A stretch of 64,000 bases of DNA. Source: Azospirillum baldaniorum. GTDB taxonomy: Bacteria; Pseudomonadota; Alphaproteobacteria; Azospirillales; Azospirillaceae. The notes under the pieces are model-generated. The model was given only the letters and a program-made list of their open reading frames with translations. It ran no database searches and was not told the DNA's origin. The position numbers and the translations under genes were made by a program. Shown here piece by piece: positions 1 to 9,658 of this stretch. The first letter of the stretch is position 1; every line of letters starts with the position of its first letter. Where the stretch lies: the NCBI RefSeq assembly GCF_003119195.2, contig NZ_CP022262.1, positions 144,501-208,500 on the forward strand. Direction: 5' to 3'.

Positions 1-3000
1 AGCAGGTCGTTTCCGGTCCCGCCGTCCAGGCTGTCGGCGCCGCCAAGGCCGTCCAGCGTGTCGTCGCCGGCCCCGCCGGACAGCGTGTCGCTGCCCGCCC
101 CGCCTTCCAGCGTGTCGTTGCCGCCGGTCCCGGTCCGGATTGTCTCCGGCGCCCGGATCAGCACGCCCGGCGTGCCCGGATCGACGATCAGGGCGTGCGC
201 GCCCGACAGGACAATACGGCCGTCGGTGATGCCGTCACCGGTCAGGTCGAAGTCGAGCTGCGTGTCGTCGCCCGACATGGTCAGGCGGACCTGCGGCGCT
301 CCCTTCTGCTGGAAATTGCCGGTGAAAAGCTGTTCGCCGATGTAGGTGACGTTCAAGGCGGACAGGTCGATGCGGTCGCCGGCGGAGAAGTCCGTGATGC
401 GGTCGCCGGCAAGCTGGCTGGCCTCGGTGAAGCGGAAGGTGTCGTTGCCCTCGCCGCCGATCAGCAGATCGGCACCGTCGCCGCCGACCAGCGTGTCGTC
501 GCCGGCCCCGCCGTCCAGCACATCGCCGCTGCCCAGCCCGTTCAGCAGGTCGTTGCCGCCGCCGCCCCATAGGCTGTCGTAGCCCGGACCGCCGGTCAGC
601 ACGTCCGCCCCCTCGGTCCCGACGAGGGAACGGTCGGCGACCCGCACCAGCACGCCCGGCGCGTTCGCAAGCTCCTCCAGCGCGTGGGCGCCGGTCAGGG
701 TGATCGAGTGGTCGGCGACGCCGTCGCCGTTGCTGTCGAACTCCAGCACCGTGCTGCCGACGTCGGTCCGATAGCGCACCTGCGCCGGGCCATAGTTGGG
801 ATAGCCGCCGGTGAAGGCCCGGTCGCCGATGAACCGGACGCCCATCTCGGACAGGTCGATCTGGTCGCCCGGACCGAAGTCGGTGATGACGTCGTTGCCG
901 ACGTCACCGATTCCGTCGAACCGGAAGACGTCGTTGCCCGCCCCGCCGGTCAGGATGTCGCGCCCGGTGCCGCCGTCCAGCGTGTCGTCGCCGTCGCCGC
1001 CGTTCAGGCTGTCAGCGCCGCCCATGCCGCGCAGCAGATCGTTGCCTGCCCCGCCGCTGATGGTGTCGAGCCCGGCGCCGCCGTTCACCTCGTCGTCGCC
1101 CGCCGTGCCGCTGAGCGTCCGGTCGGGCACGCGCACCAGGATGCCCGGCGCATTCGCCAGTTCCTCCAGGGCATGGATGCCGGTCAGGGTGACGGTGCGG
1201 TCGGACAGGCCGTCGCCGTTGCTGTCGATCTCCAGCACTGTGCTGCCGTTGAGATCGGTGCGCAGGCGGACCGCCGCAGTGCCGTTCCCCGGAATGCCGT
1301 CCTCGCCGACGAAAACGGCGTTCAGCGCCGTCAGGTCGATGCGGTCGCCCTGGGCGAAGTCGGTGATCGTGGTGTTGGACGCCACCGTGCTGACGACGCC
1401 GGTGCCCACCGGTATGGCGACGATGCGGAAGGTGTCGTTGCCGGCGCCGCCGGACAGCGTGTCGAAGCCGTTTCCATCTTCCAGCAGATCGTCGCCCGCC
1501 CCGCCGGACAGGCTGTCGTTGCCGGCGAGACCGCGCAGCGTGTCGTTGCCGGCGCCGCCGGACAGCGTGTCGCGGCCCGCACCGCCGTCCAGCGCATCGT
1601 CACCCGCCGTGCCGGTCAGGGTCCGGTCGGGCACACGCACCAGGATGTTCGGCGAATCCGCCAACTGCTCCAGGGCCACCCCGGTGGACAGGTTGATGTA
1701 GCGGTCGGCGTAGCCGTCACCGTTGGAGTCGATTTCCAGCGTGGTGGATATGTTGTCCTGGCGCAGGCGCACCTGGGCCGGACCCCGGTTCGATCCAACT
1801 CCGGTGAAGGCCCCCGTACCGATGTAGATGGCGTTCAGCCCGGTCAGGTCGATGCGGTCGCCCACCGCGAAGTCGGTGATGATGTCGGAGCTGAAGGTGG
1901 TGTAGCTGTTGGGCCCCTGCTCCGACACGAAACGGAAGGTGTCGTTGCCCGCCCCGCCGGTCAACGTGTCGCTGCCCGAGCCGCCGTCCAGAGTGTCGTC
2001 GCCGTCGCCGCCGGACAGGCTGTCGTTGCCGGCCAAGCCGAGCAGCAGGTCGTTGCCGGCACCGCCGGCGATGGTGTCGCGCCCGGCGCCGCCGCTCAGC
2101 GTGTCGGCGTTCGCCGTTCCGGTCAGGGAACGGTCGGGCGCCCGCTCAAGGACGCCGGGCGAACCATCCACCGCCTGCAATCCGTGCAGGCCGTTCAGCG
2201 TGATGGTGCGGTCGTAGAACCCGTCACCGTTGCTGTCGATTTCCAGGACGGTGACGCTAAAGTCCTGACGGAACCGCACCTGCGCCGGGCCCTTGTTGCC
2301 GTTGGTGCCGGTGAAGGCGGCGTCGCCGATGAAGTTCGCACCCAGACCGGTCAGGTCGATGCGGTCACCGCTCGCGAAGTCGGTGATGATGTCGCCCGCG
2401 GCGTCGGTCAGGCTGGAGAAGCGGAAGACGTCGTTGCCGGCCCCGCCGGTCAGGCTGTCGCCGCCGGCCCCGCCGTCCAGCGTGTCGTCGCCGAACCCGC
2501 CGGACAGGCTGTCGTTGCCGGCCATGCCGAGCAGAAGGTCGTCGCCGTTGCCGCCGTTGATGGTGTCGCGTCCGATGCCGCCGGTCAGCGTCTCGCTGGC
2601 ATCCGTTCCTTCCAGAACCTGCTGGGGAACATGCTCAAAGACGCCCGGCGACCCGGCCACCGGCTGCAACGCCGGCCCTCCGGACAAGGACAGGATACGA
2701 TCGGACTGGCCGTCGCCGTTGGTGTCGATCTCCAGAAGCGTCGCGCTGCCTTCGTAGCGGACGCGGATCTGCGCCGGCCCGTTGCTTCCATAGCTGCCGG
2801 TAAAGGCGGATTCGCCAATGAAAGCGGCGGTCAATCCGGTGATTTCCAACCGGTCGCCGGGAACGAAGTCGGTGATGATGTCGCCGTCGATGTCGGTGAT
2901 GGCGAAACGGAAGGTGTCGTTGCCCAGGCCACCGGTCAACACATCGGCCCCGGCGCCGCCTTCCAGCGTGTCGTCGCCCTCACCGCCCACCAGACTGTCG

Positions 3001-5400
3001 TTGCCGGACAAGCCGCGCAGCAGATCGTTGCCGGCCCCGCCGCTGATGGTGTCGCGCCCGGCCCCACCGCTCAGTGTCTCCCCGGCATCCGTTCCGGTGA
3101 ACGTCTGGTCCGCCGCCCGCTCGAACACGCCGGGCAAGCCATCCACCTGCTGGAGGGGAGGGGCGCCGTTCAGGAAAATGATGCGGTCGGTGGAGCCGTT
3201 GCCATCTTCGTCGATCTCCAGCGCCGTCTGGCTGCTGTACATGCGGACACGGATCTGCGCCGGTCCTTTGTTCTGCGGGGTGCCGGTGAAGGCCGCATCC
3301 CCGATGAAGGTGGCTCCCAGCGCCGTCAGGTCGAGTCGGTCGCCAACCGCGAAATCTTCGATGACGTCACCGTTGGCGTCACCCAGGCTGGTGAAGACGA
3401 AGGTGTCGTTGCCAAGCCCGCCCTTCAGGGTGTCGGTCCCGGCGCCGCCCTCCAGCGTGTCGTCGCCGTCGCCGCCCGTCAGGCTATCGTTGCCGCCAAG
3501 GCCGCGCAGCCGGTCGTTGCCGGCCCCGCCGTCGATGGTGTCGCGCCCGGCGTCGCCGGTCAGCGTCTCGCCCGCCGCCGTGCCGAGGAGCGCCTGGCCC
3601 GGCACCTGCTCGAACAGGCCGGGCGAATTGGCCACCTCCCGCAACGCCGGCCCGCCGTTCAGCGTGATTCTGCGGTCGATGTTGCCATCACCGTCGCTGT
3701 CGATGAGCAGGACCGTGCTGTAGGGATCGGTGCTCAGGCGGATCTGCGCCGGCCCCTTGTTCGGGTAGGTGCCGGTGAAGGCGGCTTCGCCGATGAAGGT
3801 GGCACCGAGCGCTCTCAGGTCGAGGCGGTCGCCCTGCGCAAAGTCGGTGATGTTGACGTAGCCGTAATCGGACGTTCCGGAGAAGAGGAAGGTGTCGTTG
3901 CCCAGGCCGCCGGTCAGCGTGTCGGACCCGCTCCCGCCGTCCAGCGTGTCATCGCCCGCTCCGCCATTCAGGACGTCGTTGCCGCCCAGACCGCGCAGCC
4001 GGTCGTTGCCGGCCCCGCCGTTGATGGTATCGGCGCCGCCGTCGCCTTCCAGCACGTCGTCCATGTCCGTGCCGGTGATGAGCATGTCCGGCACCCGCTC
4101 CAACAGACCTGGGGTGGACGCCACTTCCCGCAGCAGGGGCGAGCCATCGATGGTGATGGTCCGGTCGGCATAACCGTCGCCGTTGCTGTCCACCTCTAGA
4201 GCGTTGCCGGAGGTTGTGTTCAGGCGGACCTGCGCCGGCCCTTTGTTCGCGGAGGTTCCGGTGAAGGGACCGGTGCCGATGAAGGCGGCGCCCAGGGGCC
4301 GCAGATCGATGCGGTCGTCGTGCGTGAGGTCGGTGATACGGGTGTACTGATAGCTTCCGCCGATGGGGACTGGAGTGATGAGGAAGATGTCGTTACCCGC
4401 CCCGCCGGTCAGCGTATCGCTGCCGGAGCCACCGTCCAGCGTGTCCTCGCCCAGACCGCCCATCAGGCTGTCGTTGCCGTCATTGCCACGCAGCAGGTCG
4501 TTGCCGGCCCCACCGTCGATGGTGTCGCGTCCGGTGCCACCCTCCAGCGTCTCGCCCGCCGCGGTTCCGGTGAGCGACTGGTCCGGGACCCGCTCGAACA
4601 GGCCGGGGGAACCGGCCACCGCCTGCAAGCCGGGCGAACCGGCGATGTAGATGGAGTAATCGTTGAAGCCGTCACCGTTGCTGTCGATCTCCAGCGTGGT
4701 GTTGGCCATGTCGGTGCGCACGCGCACCTGCGCCGGACCATGGGCGGCGTTCGTCCCGGTGAAGGCCCCCTCGCCGATGAAGGTGGCGTTCCAGGCCGAC
4801 AGATCGATGCGTTCCCCCGGCGCGAGGTCGGTGATCCGCACCTCGTTGTAGCCCATGGTGGCGGGCTTGGAGATCACGAAGGTGTCGTTTCCCAGGCCAC
4901 CCGTCAGCGTGTCGTTTCCGGTGCCGCCGTCCAGCGTGTCGTCGCCGTCACCGCCGCTCAGGCTGTCCTTGCCGGCGAAACCGCGCAGCAGGTCGTTGCC
5001 GTCGCCACCGCTGATGGTGTCCGGACCGCCAGCGCCTTCCAACGTGTCCGCCGCGGCGGTGCCCGTGAGCGACTGGCCGGGCGTGGCCTCCAGCACGCCG
5101 GGCAAGCCATCGACCTGCCGAAGGACGACGGAGCCGGTGACGTAGATGGAACGATTGGGAAGGCCGTCGCCGTCGCTGTCGATCTCCAAAACCGGACCGG
5201 TGAAGTCGGCGCGCGTGCGAATCTGCGCCGGCCCCTTGTTCTGCGGGGAGCCGGTGAAGAACCCATCGCCGATGAAGGTCGCGTTCAACGCTGACAGGTC
5301 GATGCGGTCGCCTGGGGCGAAATCGGTGATCCAGTCGTTGCTGATGTCGCTCAAGCTGGAGAAGCGGAAGGTATCGTTGCCCGCACCGCCGGTCAGGACG
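1..5400 (-). repeat. Tandem protein-module repeats, period about 490 bp
   Basis: The codons for the module motif (TCTGCGCCGG-like on the plus strand) recur near 290, 779, 1268, 1770, 2279, 2769, 3258, 3750, 4230, 4728 and 5222. This gives a period of about 490-500 bp and about 11 copies. Copies differ at many third positions and at some residues, so this is an old tandem expansion and not a fresh one. The acidic DxxGDG loop is seen in most copies, with variants such as DLTGDG near 240 and DEDGNG near 3200. Confidence 0.8.
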
Positions 5401-5486
5401 TCGTAGCCGCCGTAACCGTCCAGCGTGTCGTCGCCGTTACCGCCCGTCAGCGTGTCGCTTCCCGAAGTGCCAGTCAGCTCGGACAT
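1..5486 (-). CDS. Giant RTX-type calcium-binding repeat protein (3' end outside window)
   Basis: The start is the ATG at 5484-5486, and the frame stays open to the left edge, giving at least 1828 residues. The protein begins directly with GGxGxDxLx nonapeptides (N-terminus MSELTGTSGSDTLTGG) and has no Sec signal, as expected for type I secretion with a C-terminal signal that would lie outside the window. About 11 modules of roughly 163 residues follow one another. Each holds a short RTX block, a segment like DFxxGDRIDLSxLNAxFIG, a GPAQIR motif, and an acidic DxNGDGxxD loop that resembles an EF-hand calcium site. RTX blocks bind calcium and fold into beta-rolls outside the cell; an adhesin or matrix role is inference. 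No toxin or enzyme domain is visible. Long open frames on the plus strand here are antisense shadows of the repeats. Confidence 0.85.
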   Translation of the reverse strand, partial: MSELTGTSGSDTLTGGNGDDTLDGYGGYDVLTGGAGNDTFRFSSLSDISNDWITDFAPGDRIDLSALNATFIGDGFFTGSPQNKGPAQIRTRADFTGPVLEIDSDGDGLPNRSIYVTGSVVLRQVDGLPGVLEATPGQSLTGTAAADTLEGAGGPDTISGGDGNDLLRGFAGKDSLSGGDGDDTLDGGTGNDTLTGGLGNDTFVISKPATMGYNEVRITDLAPGERIDLSAWNATFIGEGAFTGTNAAHGPAQVRVRTDMANTTLEIDSNGDGFNDYSIYIAGSPGLQAVAGSPGLFERVPDQSLTGTAAGETLEGGTGRDTIDGGAGNDLLRGNDGNDSLMGGLGEDTLDGGSGSDTLTGGAGNDIFLITPVPIGGSYQYTRITDLTHDDRIDLRPLGAAFIGTGPFTGTSANKGPAQVRLNTTSGNALEVDSNGDGYADRTITIDGSPLLREVASTPGLLERVPDMLITGTDMDDVLEGDGGADTINGGAGNDRLRGLGGNDVLNGGAGDDTLDGGSGSDTLTGGLGNDTFLFSGTSDYGYVNITDFAQGDRLDLRALGATFIGEAAFTGTYPNKGPAQIRLSTDPYSTVLLIDSDGDGNIDRRITLNGGPALREVANSPGLFEQVPGQALLGTAAGETLTGDAGRDTIDGGAGNDRLRGLGGNDSLTGGDGDDTLEGGAGTDTLKGGLGNDTFVFTSLGDANGDVIEDFAVGDRLDLTALGATFIGDAAFTGTPQNKGPAQIRVRMYSSQTALEIDEDGNGSTDRIIFLNGAPPLQQVDGLPGVFERAADQTFTGTDAGETLSGGAGRDTISGGAGNDLLRGLSGNDSLVGGEGDDTLEGGAGADVLTGGLGNDTFRFAITDIDGDIITDFVPGDRLEITGLTAAFIGESAFTGSYGSNGPAQIRVRYEGSATLLEIDTNGDGQSDRILSLSGGPALQPVAGSPGVFEHVPQQVLEGTDASETLTGGIGRDTINGGNGDDLLLGMAGNDSLSGGFGDDTLDGGAGGDSLTGGAGNDVFRFSSLTDAAGDIITDFASGDRIDLTGLGANFIGDAAFTGTNGNKGPAQVRFRQDFSVTVLEIDSNGDGFYDRTITLNGLHGLQAVDGSPGVLERAPDRSLTGTANADTLSGGAGRDTIAGGAGNDLLLGLAGNDSLSGGDGDDTLDGGSGSDTLTGGAGNDTFRFVSEQGPNSYTTFSSDIITDFAVGDRIDLTGLNAIYIGTGAFTGVGSNRGPAQVRLRQDNISTTLEIDSNGDGYADRYINLSTGVALEQLADSPNILVRVPDRTLTGTAGDDALDGGAGRDTLSGGAGNDTLRGLAGNDSLSGGAGDDLLEDGNGFDTLSGGAGNDTFRIVAIPVGTGVVSTVASNTTITDFAQGDRIDLTALNAVFVGEDGIPGNGTAAVRLRTDLNGSTVLEIDSNGDGLSDRTVTLTGIHALEELANAPGILVRVPDRTLSGTAGDDEVNGGAGLDTISGGAGNDLLRGMGGADSLNGGDGDDTLDGGTGRDILTGGAGNDVFRFDGIGDVGNDVITDFGPGDQIDLSEMGVRFIGDRAFTGGYPNYGPAQVRYRTDVGSTVLEFDSNGDGVADHSITLTGAHALEELANAPGVLVRVADRSLVGTEGADVLTGGPGYDSLWGGGGNDLLNGLGSGDVLDGGAGDDTLVGGDGADLLIGGEGNDTFRFTEASQLAGDRITDFSAGDRIDLSALNVTYIGEQLFTGNFQQKGAPQVRLTMSGDDTQLDFDLTGDGITDGRIVLSGAHALIVDPGTPGVLIRAPETIRTGTGGNDTLEGGAGSDTLSGGAGDDTLDGLGGADSLDGGTGNDL

Positions 5487-5992
5487 CGAATACCCCGTTC
5501 GAAAGAAATTTCTTCTACTTTCCTCCTACCTTTGTGCGAATGTCATATCAACTTCTAGTTCATTCAGTGATTTGCAAATCATCTCAAAATTAAAAAAGTG
5601 TAATTATATTCACTTTTTAAACATCATCTATGCCAAAACGCGAGCGAAAAAGAAACACGACATGCACCACCCAAAACCAGGGACTACATTTAATCCCAGT
5701 AAAACATCTTGCGCGACAACATGCCGCATGCGAATGCCCGCAAAAACAAGACCTTAGAGATAGTGGCGCAATGCCATGAGGAAGGTTCCTCCACACGGGC
5801 CATGGGCCTTCTTCTTATAGGAAATCATCACGACAGATAAACAACTTAGAGAGCACATAAGAATGTTGGATTGCATCTTGGATCGAAAATGGCGTTGCCG
5901 GATATGTTATCAGAATAGATAATCTCCGAAACAACTGCGGCCTCCCCGCCGCGAGACGGGGAGGCCGGAGCCAAAAATCAACCTTTGGTGGT
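5487..5992. other. Intergenic region, AT-rich
   Basis: The stretch separates two minus-strand genes and should hold the promoter of the RTX gene near its right part. It is clearly richer in A and T than its surroundings, with runs such as AAATTAAAAAAG near 5590. Short open frames in both directions show no recognisable protein. The only clear signal is the napC terminator at its right end. Confidence 0.5.
5939..5966 (-). terminator. Rho-independent terminator after napC
   Basis: Arms GGCCTCCCCG (5939-5948) and CGGGGAGGCC (5957-5966) pair perfectly over 10 bp with an 8-base loop. Read on the minus strand, the hairpin is followed by GCAGTTGTTT, a modest T-rich tail. It lies 26 bases past the napC stop, so it probably ends the nap operon. 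Confidence 0.7.
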
Positions 5993-6613
5993 TTACTTCG
6001 CCGACACTGTTCCGGTCCAGCCGGGCTCGACACCCTTCATGTCGGGAAGCCGGTGGGCAATGCCCTTGTGGCAGTCGATGCAGGTCCGCTCGCCGGTGAA
6101 CAGGTAGGTCTCGTGCATCTTGGCCGCCCGCGGGTTCTGGCGGGTGATGTCCATGGACTCCGCGCTGTGGCAGTTGCGGCATTCCAAAGAGTTGTTGGAT
6201 TTCAGCCGGTCCCATTCGTGGGTGGCCAACTCCAGCCGCTTGTCCAGGAACTTCTCGCGGGTGTCGATGGTGCCGAAGATCTTGCCCCAGACCTCCTTCG
6301 ATGCCTGCATCTTGCGCCCGATCTTGTGCGTCCAGTCGTGCGGGACGTGGCAGTCCGGGCAGGTGGCGCGCACGCCGGAGCGGTTGGTGAAGTGGATGGT
6401 CTGCTTCAGCTCCTCGTAGGGGTTGTTCTTCATCTCGTGGCAGGAGATGCAGAAGGCCTCCTTGTTGGTGACCTCCAGGGCGGTGTTGAAGCCGCCCCAG
6501 AACATCACGCCGGCCAGGAAGCCGCCCAGCGTCAGGAAGCCCAGGCTGAAATGCACGCTGGGCCGCGAGAAGACGCGCCAGAAGCGTCCGGCGAAGCTCA
6601 GAAGGCCCTTCAT
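5993..6613 (-). CDS. napC: Membrane-anchored tetraheme cytochrome c NapC
   Basis: NapC takes electrons from the quinol pool and passes them to NapAB in the periplasm. The 206-residue protein starts with a short cytoplasmic end and one membrane helix (about residues 17-42, near SLGFLTLGGFLAGVMFWGG). Four CxxCH heme sites follow: CISCH, CPDCH, CRNCH and CIDCH, the full NapC/NirT set. The start is the ATG at 6611-6613, which overlaps the napB stop as ATGA. A longer frame upstream would run through napB and lacks family similarity. It is the last gene of the operon and is followed by a terminator. Confidence 0.95.
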   Translation of the reverse strand: MKGLLSFAGRFWRVFSRPSVHFSLGFLTLGGFLAGVMFWGGFNTALEVTNKEAFCISCHEMKNNPYEELKQTIHFTNRSGVRATCPDCHVPHDWTHKIGRKMQASKEVWGKIFGTIDTREKFLDKRLELATHEWDRLKSNNSLECRNCHSAESMDITRQNPRAAKMHETYLFTGERTCIDCHKGIAHRLPDMKGVEPGWTGTVSAK

Positions 6614-7092
6614 TTGGCGCCTTCCTTTCCGCCCGCCAGGATGCTGTCGATGTCGCGGAAGCGGTTGCCGGTGATCGGCTGGGCGTCGGTCTGCGGCACA
6701 TGGCACTGGGTGCAGAAGTAGCGCCGCGGGCTGACCGCGCCCAGCGTCTGGCCGTCGCGGTCCTGGAAGTGGGTGACCGAGATCATCGGGGCCTGCGAGC
6801 CCTCGGTGTTCTTGCGGTCATGGCAGGTCATGCATTTGTTGATGTTCAGGTCGATCTGGTAGTCGCGGATCGCGTGCGGGATCAGCGGCGGCTGGTCGGC
6901 GTAGTTCCGCGCCCGCTTGTGATCGTCGGTGATCTCCTTCGCCATCGGGTCGGCGGGGATCTCCTGGGTGATCGGGTGCGGGCCGGAGGGAACCTTCGCG
7001 GGGGCGGCCCCGTCCGCGGCGAACACGCCGGACACCAGGAGCGGCATGGCCGCGGCCAGCGCGAGGGCGGCAAAGATGATGCGGGTCTTCAT
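6610..7092 (-). CDS. napB: Diheme cytochrome c NapB, small subunit of periplasmic nitrate reductase
   Basis: NapB relays electrons from NapC to the catalytic subunit NapA in the periplasm. The 160-residue precursor begins MKTRIIFAALALAAAMPLL with a clear Sec signal peptide that ends near VFAADG. Two heme-binding CxxCH motifs are present, CMTCH and CTQCH, as expected for the family. The ATG at 7090-7092 was chosen because it gives the signal peptide directly; the open frame upstream is napA in another frame. It sits 11 bases after napA and overlaps napC by four bases. Confidence 0.95.
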   Translation of the reverse strand: MKTRIIFAALALAAAMPLLVSGVFAADGAAPAKVPSGPHPITQEIPADPMAKEITDDHKRARNYADQPPLIPHAIRDYQIDLNINKCMTCHDRKNTEGSQAPMISVTHFQDRDGQTLGAVSPRRYFCTQCHVPQTDAQPITGNRFRDIDSILAGGKEGAK

Positions 7093-7103
7093 GGACGGGC
7101 TCC

Positions 7104-9614
7104 TCACGCGACAGGAATGATCTTGACCGCGCATTTCTTGAAGTCGGTCTGCTTGCTCAGCGGGTCGGTGGCGTCCAGCGTCACCTTGTTGATGAGCACC
7201 GTGTGGTCGAAGAAGGGCACGAAGACGAGGCCCCGCGGCGGCTTGTTGCGGCCCCGCGTCTCGACCCGCACCCGCACCTCGCCGCGGCGGGAGGCGATGC
7301 GCACCTCCTGCCCGCGCCGCAGGTTCAGATCCTTGGCGTCGTCGGGATGGATGAAGACGACGGCGCTGGGGAAGGCCTTGCGCAGCTCCGGGACGCGCAG
7401 CGTCATGGAGCCGGAGTGCCAATGCTCGACCACGCGGCCGGTGCAGAGCCAGAACGGGTAGTCCTTGTCCGGCGATTCCGCCGCCGGCTCATAGGGCAGC
7501 GCGAAGATGTTCGCCTTGCCGTCCTTGTTGCCGTAGAAGCGCACGCCCTCGCCCGCCGGAACGTAGGGGTCGAAGCCCTCGCGGTAGCGCCACTTCGTCT
7601 CCTTGCCGTTCACCACCGGCCAGCGCAGGCCGCGCTCCTGGTGGTACATGTCGTAGGGGGCGAGGTCGTGGCCATGGCCGCGCCCGAAGGTCGCGTATTC
7701 CTCGAACAGACCCTTATGGACGTAGAAGCCGAAGGCCTGCGATTCCCGGTTCTCATAGGCCGGGTCGCAGTCGGACAGCGGGAAGGCGTTGACCTGACCG
7801 TTGCAGTACAGCACGTCGTAGAGCGTCTTGCCGCGGACCTCCGGCTTCTTGGCGATCAGCTCCTCCGGCCACACCTCCTCAATCGCGAAGCGCTTGGAGA
7901 ATTCGATGATCTGCCAGAGGTCGGAACGCGCCTCGCCGGGCGCACCGACGAGCTGGTGCCAGACCTGGGTGCGGCGTTCGGCGTTGCCGTAGCCGCCTTC
8001 CTTCTCCACCCACATGGCGGTCGGCAGGATCAGGTCGGCGGCCAGCGCCGTCACCGTCGGATAGGCGTCCGACACGACGATGAAGTTCTCCGGGTTCCGA
8101 TAGCCCAGATAGGTCTCGTTCGCCGTGTTCGGCGCCGTCTGCATGTTGTTGTTGCACTGGACCCAGTAGGCGTTGAGCTTGCCGTCCTTCAGCATGCGGT
8201 CCTGCTGGACGGCGTGGTAGCCGACCTTGTCCGGGATCGTGCCTTCGGGCAGCTTCCAGATCTCCTCGGCGTGCTTGCGGTGTTCCGGGTTGGTGACCAC
8301 CATGTCGGCGGGCAACCGGTGCGAGAAGGTGCCGACCTCGCGCGCCGTGCCGCAGGCCGACGGCTGGCCGGTCAGCGAGAAGGGACCGCAGCCCGGCTGG
8401 CTGATCTTCCCGGTCAGCAGATGGATGTTGTAGACGAGATTGTTGGCCCAGACGCCGCGGGTGTGCTGGTTGAAGCCCATGGTCCAGAAGGACATGACCT
8501 TCACCTTCGGGTCGGCGTACAGCTCGGCCAGCGCCTCCAGCCGGTTCTTCGGAACGCCCGACAGCTCGTGCGCCTTCTCCAGCGTGTAGGGCTCGACGAA
8601 CTTCGCGAACTCCTCGAAGGAGATCGGGTCGGACTCGTTGGCCTTGGCGACGTTCTTCGCCTTCTGCTCCAGCGGATGCTCGGGCCGCAGGCCGTAGCCG
8701 ATGTCGTCGCGGCCGCGCTTGAAGTTGACGTGCTTGGCGATGAACTCCTGGTTCACCCGGCCCGTCTTGATGATGTGGTTGGCGATGTAGTTGAGGATCG
8801 CCAGATCGGACTGCGGCGTGAAGACCAGGCCGATGTCGGCGAGGTCGAAGCTGCGGTGCTCGTAGGTGGACAGGACGGCGACCTTGCAGCCCTCATGGGT
8901 CAGCCGGCGGTCGGTGACGCGGGTCCACAGGATGGGGTGCATCTCCGCCATGTTGGAGCCCCACAGCACGAAGGCGTCGGCCTGCTCCATGTCGTCGTAG
9001 CAGCCCATTGGCTCGTCCATGCCGAAGGTGCGCATGAAGCCGACCACCGCCGACGCCATGCAGTGGCGGGCGTTGGGGTCCAGATTGTTGGAGCGCAGGC
9101 CCGCCTTCATGAACTTGGAGGCGGCGTAGCCTTCCATGATCGTCCACTGGCCGGAGCCGAACATGCCCACCGCGGTCGGACCCTTCTTCTTCAGGGTCTC
9201 CTTCCACTTGGTGGCCATGATGTCGAAGGCCTGGTCCCAACTGATCGGGGTGAATTCGCCTTCCTTGTGGAACTGGCCGTCCTTCATGCGCAGCAGCGGC
9301 TGGGTCAGCCGGTCCTCGCCGTACATGATCTTGGACAGGAAATAGCCCTTCACGCAGTTCAGGCCGCGGTTGACCTCGGCCTTCACGTCGCCGTGGGTGG
9401 CGACGATGCGCCCCTCCTTCACACCGACCATGACGCCGCAGCCGGTGCCGCAGAAGCGGCAGGGGGCCTTCGACCAGGTGAGCTTGGCGTCGGCGCCGGC
9501 CGTCAGGGTGCCGGCCTCGGCGGGCTGGATGACGGACGGCAGGCTCACACCGGCCGCCGCCGCCGCTGTCACGGCGGCTTGGACCTTCAGATAATCACGG
9601 CGGGTCAGGGACAT
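7104..9614 (-). CDS. napA: Periplasmic nitrate reductase catalytic subunit NapA
   Basis: NapA reduces nitrate to nitrite in the periplasm using a bis-MGD molybdenum cofactor and one [4Fe-4S] cluster. The 836-residue precursor starts MSLTRRDYLKVQAAV with a twin-arginine signal. The cluster ligands follow as CRFCGTGC and a later CVKGY cysteine, the usual Cx2Cx3Cx(n)C order. Length fits the family. I prefer the ATG at 9612-9614, which has an AGGAGG-like site upstream and puts the TRR motif at the N-terminus; the frame extends 16 codons further. NapB and NapC follow at once and the chaperone NapD precedes. Confidence 0.97.
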   Translation of the reverse strand: MSLTRRDYLKVQAAVTAAAAAGVSLPSVIQPAEAGTLTAGADAKLTWSKAPCRFCGTGCGVMVGVKEGRIVATHGDVKAEVNRGLNCVKGYFLSKIMYGEDRLTQPLLRMKDGQFHKEGEFTPISWDQAFDIMATKWKETLKKKGPTAVGMFGSGQWTIMEGYAASKFMKAGLRSNNLDPNARHCMASAVVGFMRTFGMDEPMGCYDDMEQADAFVLWGSNMAEMHPILWTRVTDRRLTHEGCKVAVLSTYEHRSFDLADIGLVFTPQSDLAILNYIANHIIKTGRVNQEFIAKHVNFKRGRDDIGYGLRPEHPLEQKAKNVAKANESDPISFEEFAKFVEPYTLEKAHELSGVPKNRLEALAELYADPKVKVMSFWTMGFNQHTRGVWANNLVYNIHLLTGKISQPGCGPFSLTGQPSACGTAREVGTFSHRLPADMVVTNPEHRKHAEEIWKLPEGTIPDKVGYHAVQQDRMLKDGKLNAYWVQCNNNMQTAPNTANETYLGYRNPENFIVVSDAYPTVTALAADLILPTAMWVEKEGGYGNAERRTQVWHQLVGAPGEARSDLWQIIEFSKRFAIEEVWPEELIAKKPEVRGKTLYDVLYCNGQVNAFPLSDCDPAYENRESQAFGFYVHKGLFEEYATFGRGHGHDLAPYDMYHQERGLRWPVVNGKETKWRYREGFDPYVPAGEGVRFYGNKDGKANIFALPYEPAAESPDKDYPFWLCTGRVVEHWHSGSMTLRVPELRKAFPSAVVFIHPDDAKDLNLRRGQEVRIASRRGEVRVRVETRGRNKPPRGLVFVPFFDHTVLINKVTLDATDPLSKQTDFKKCAVKIIPVA

Positions 9615-9658
9615 AGGGGGGTGCCTCCTGGGGCGGGTCGTCTTTTCTTGGACGGACG

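Noticed and set aside
684..4199. 1171-residue plus-strand open frame
   Set aside because: It is the antisense of the RTX repeats; the Val/Ala/Gly-rich text repeats with the same period and has no own signals.
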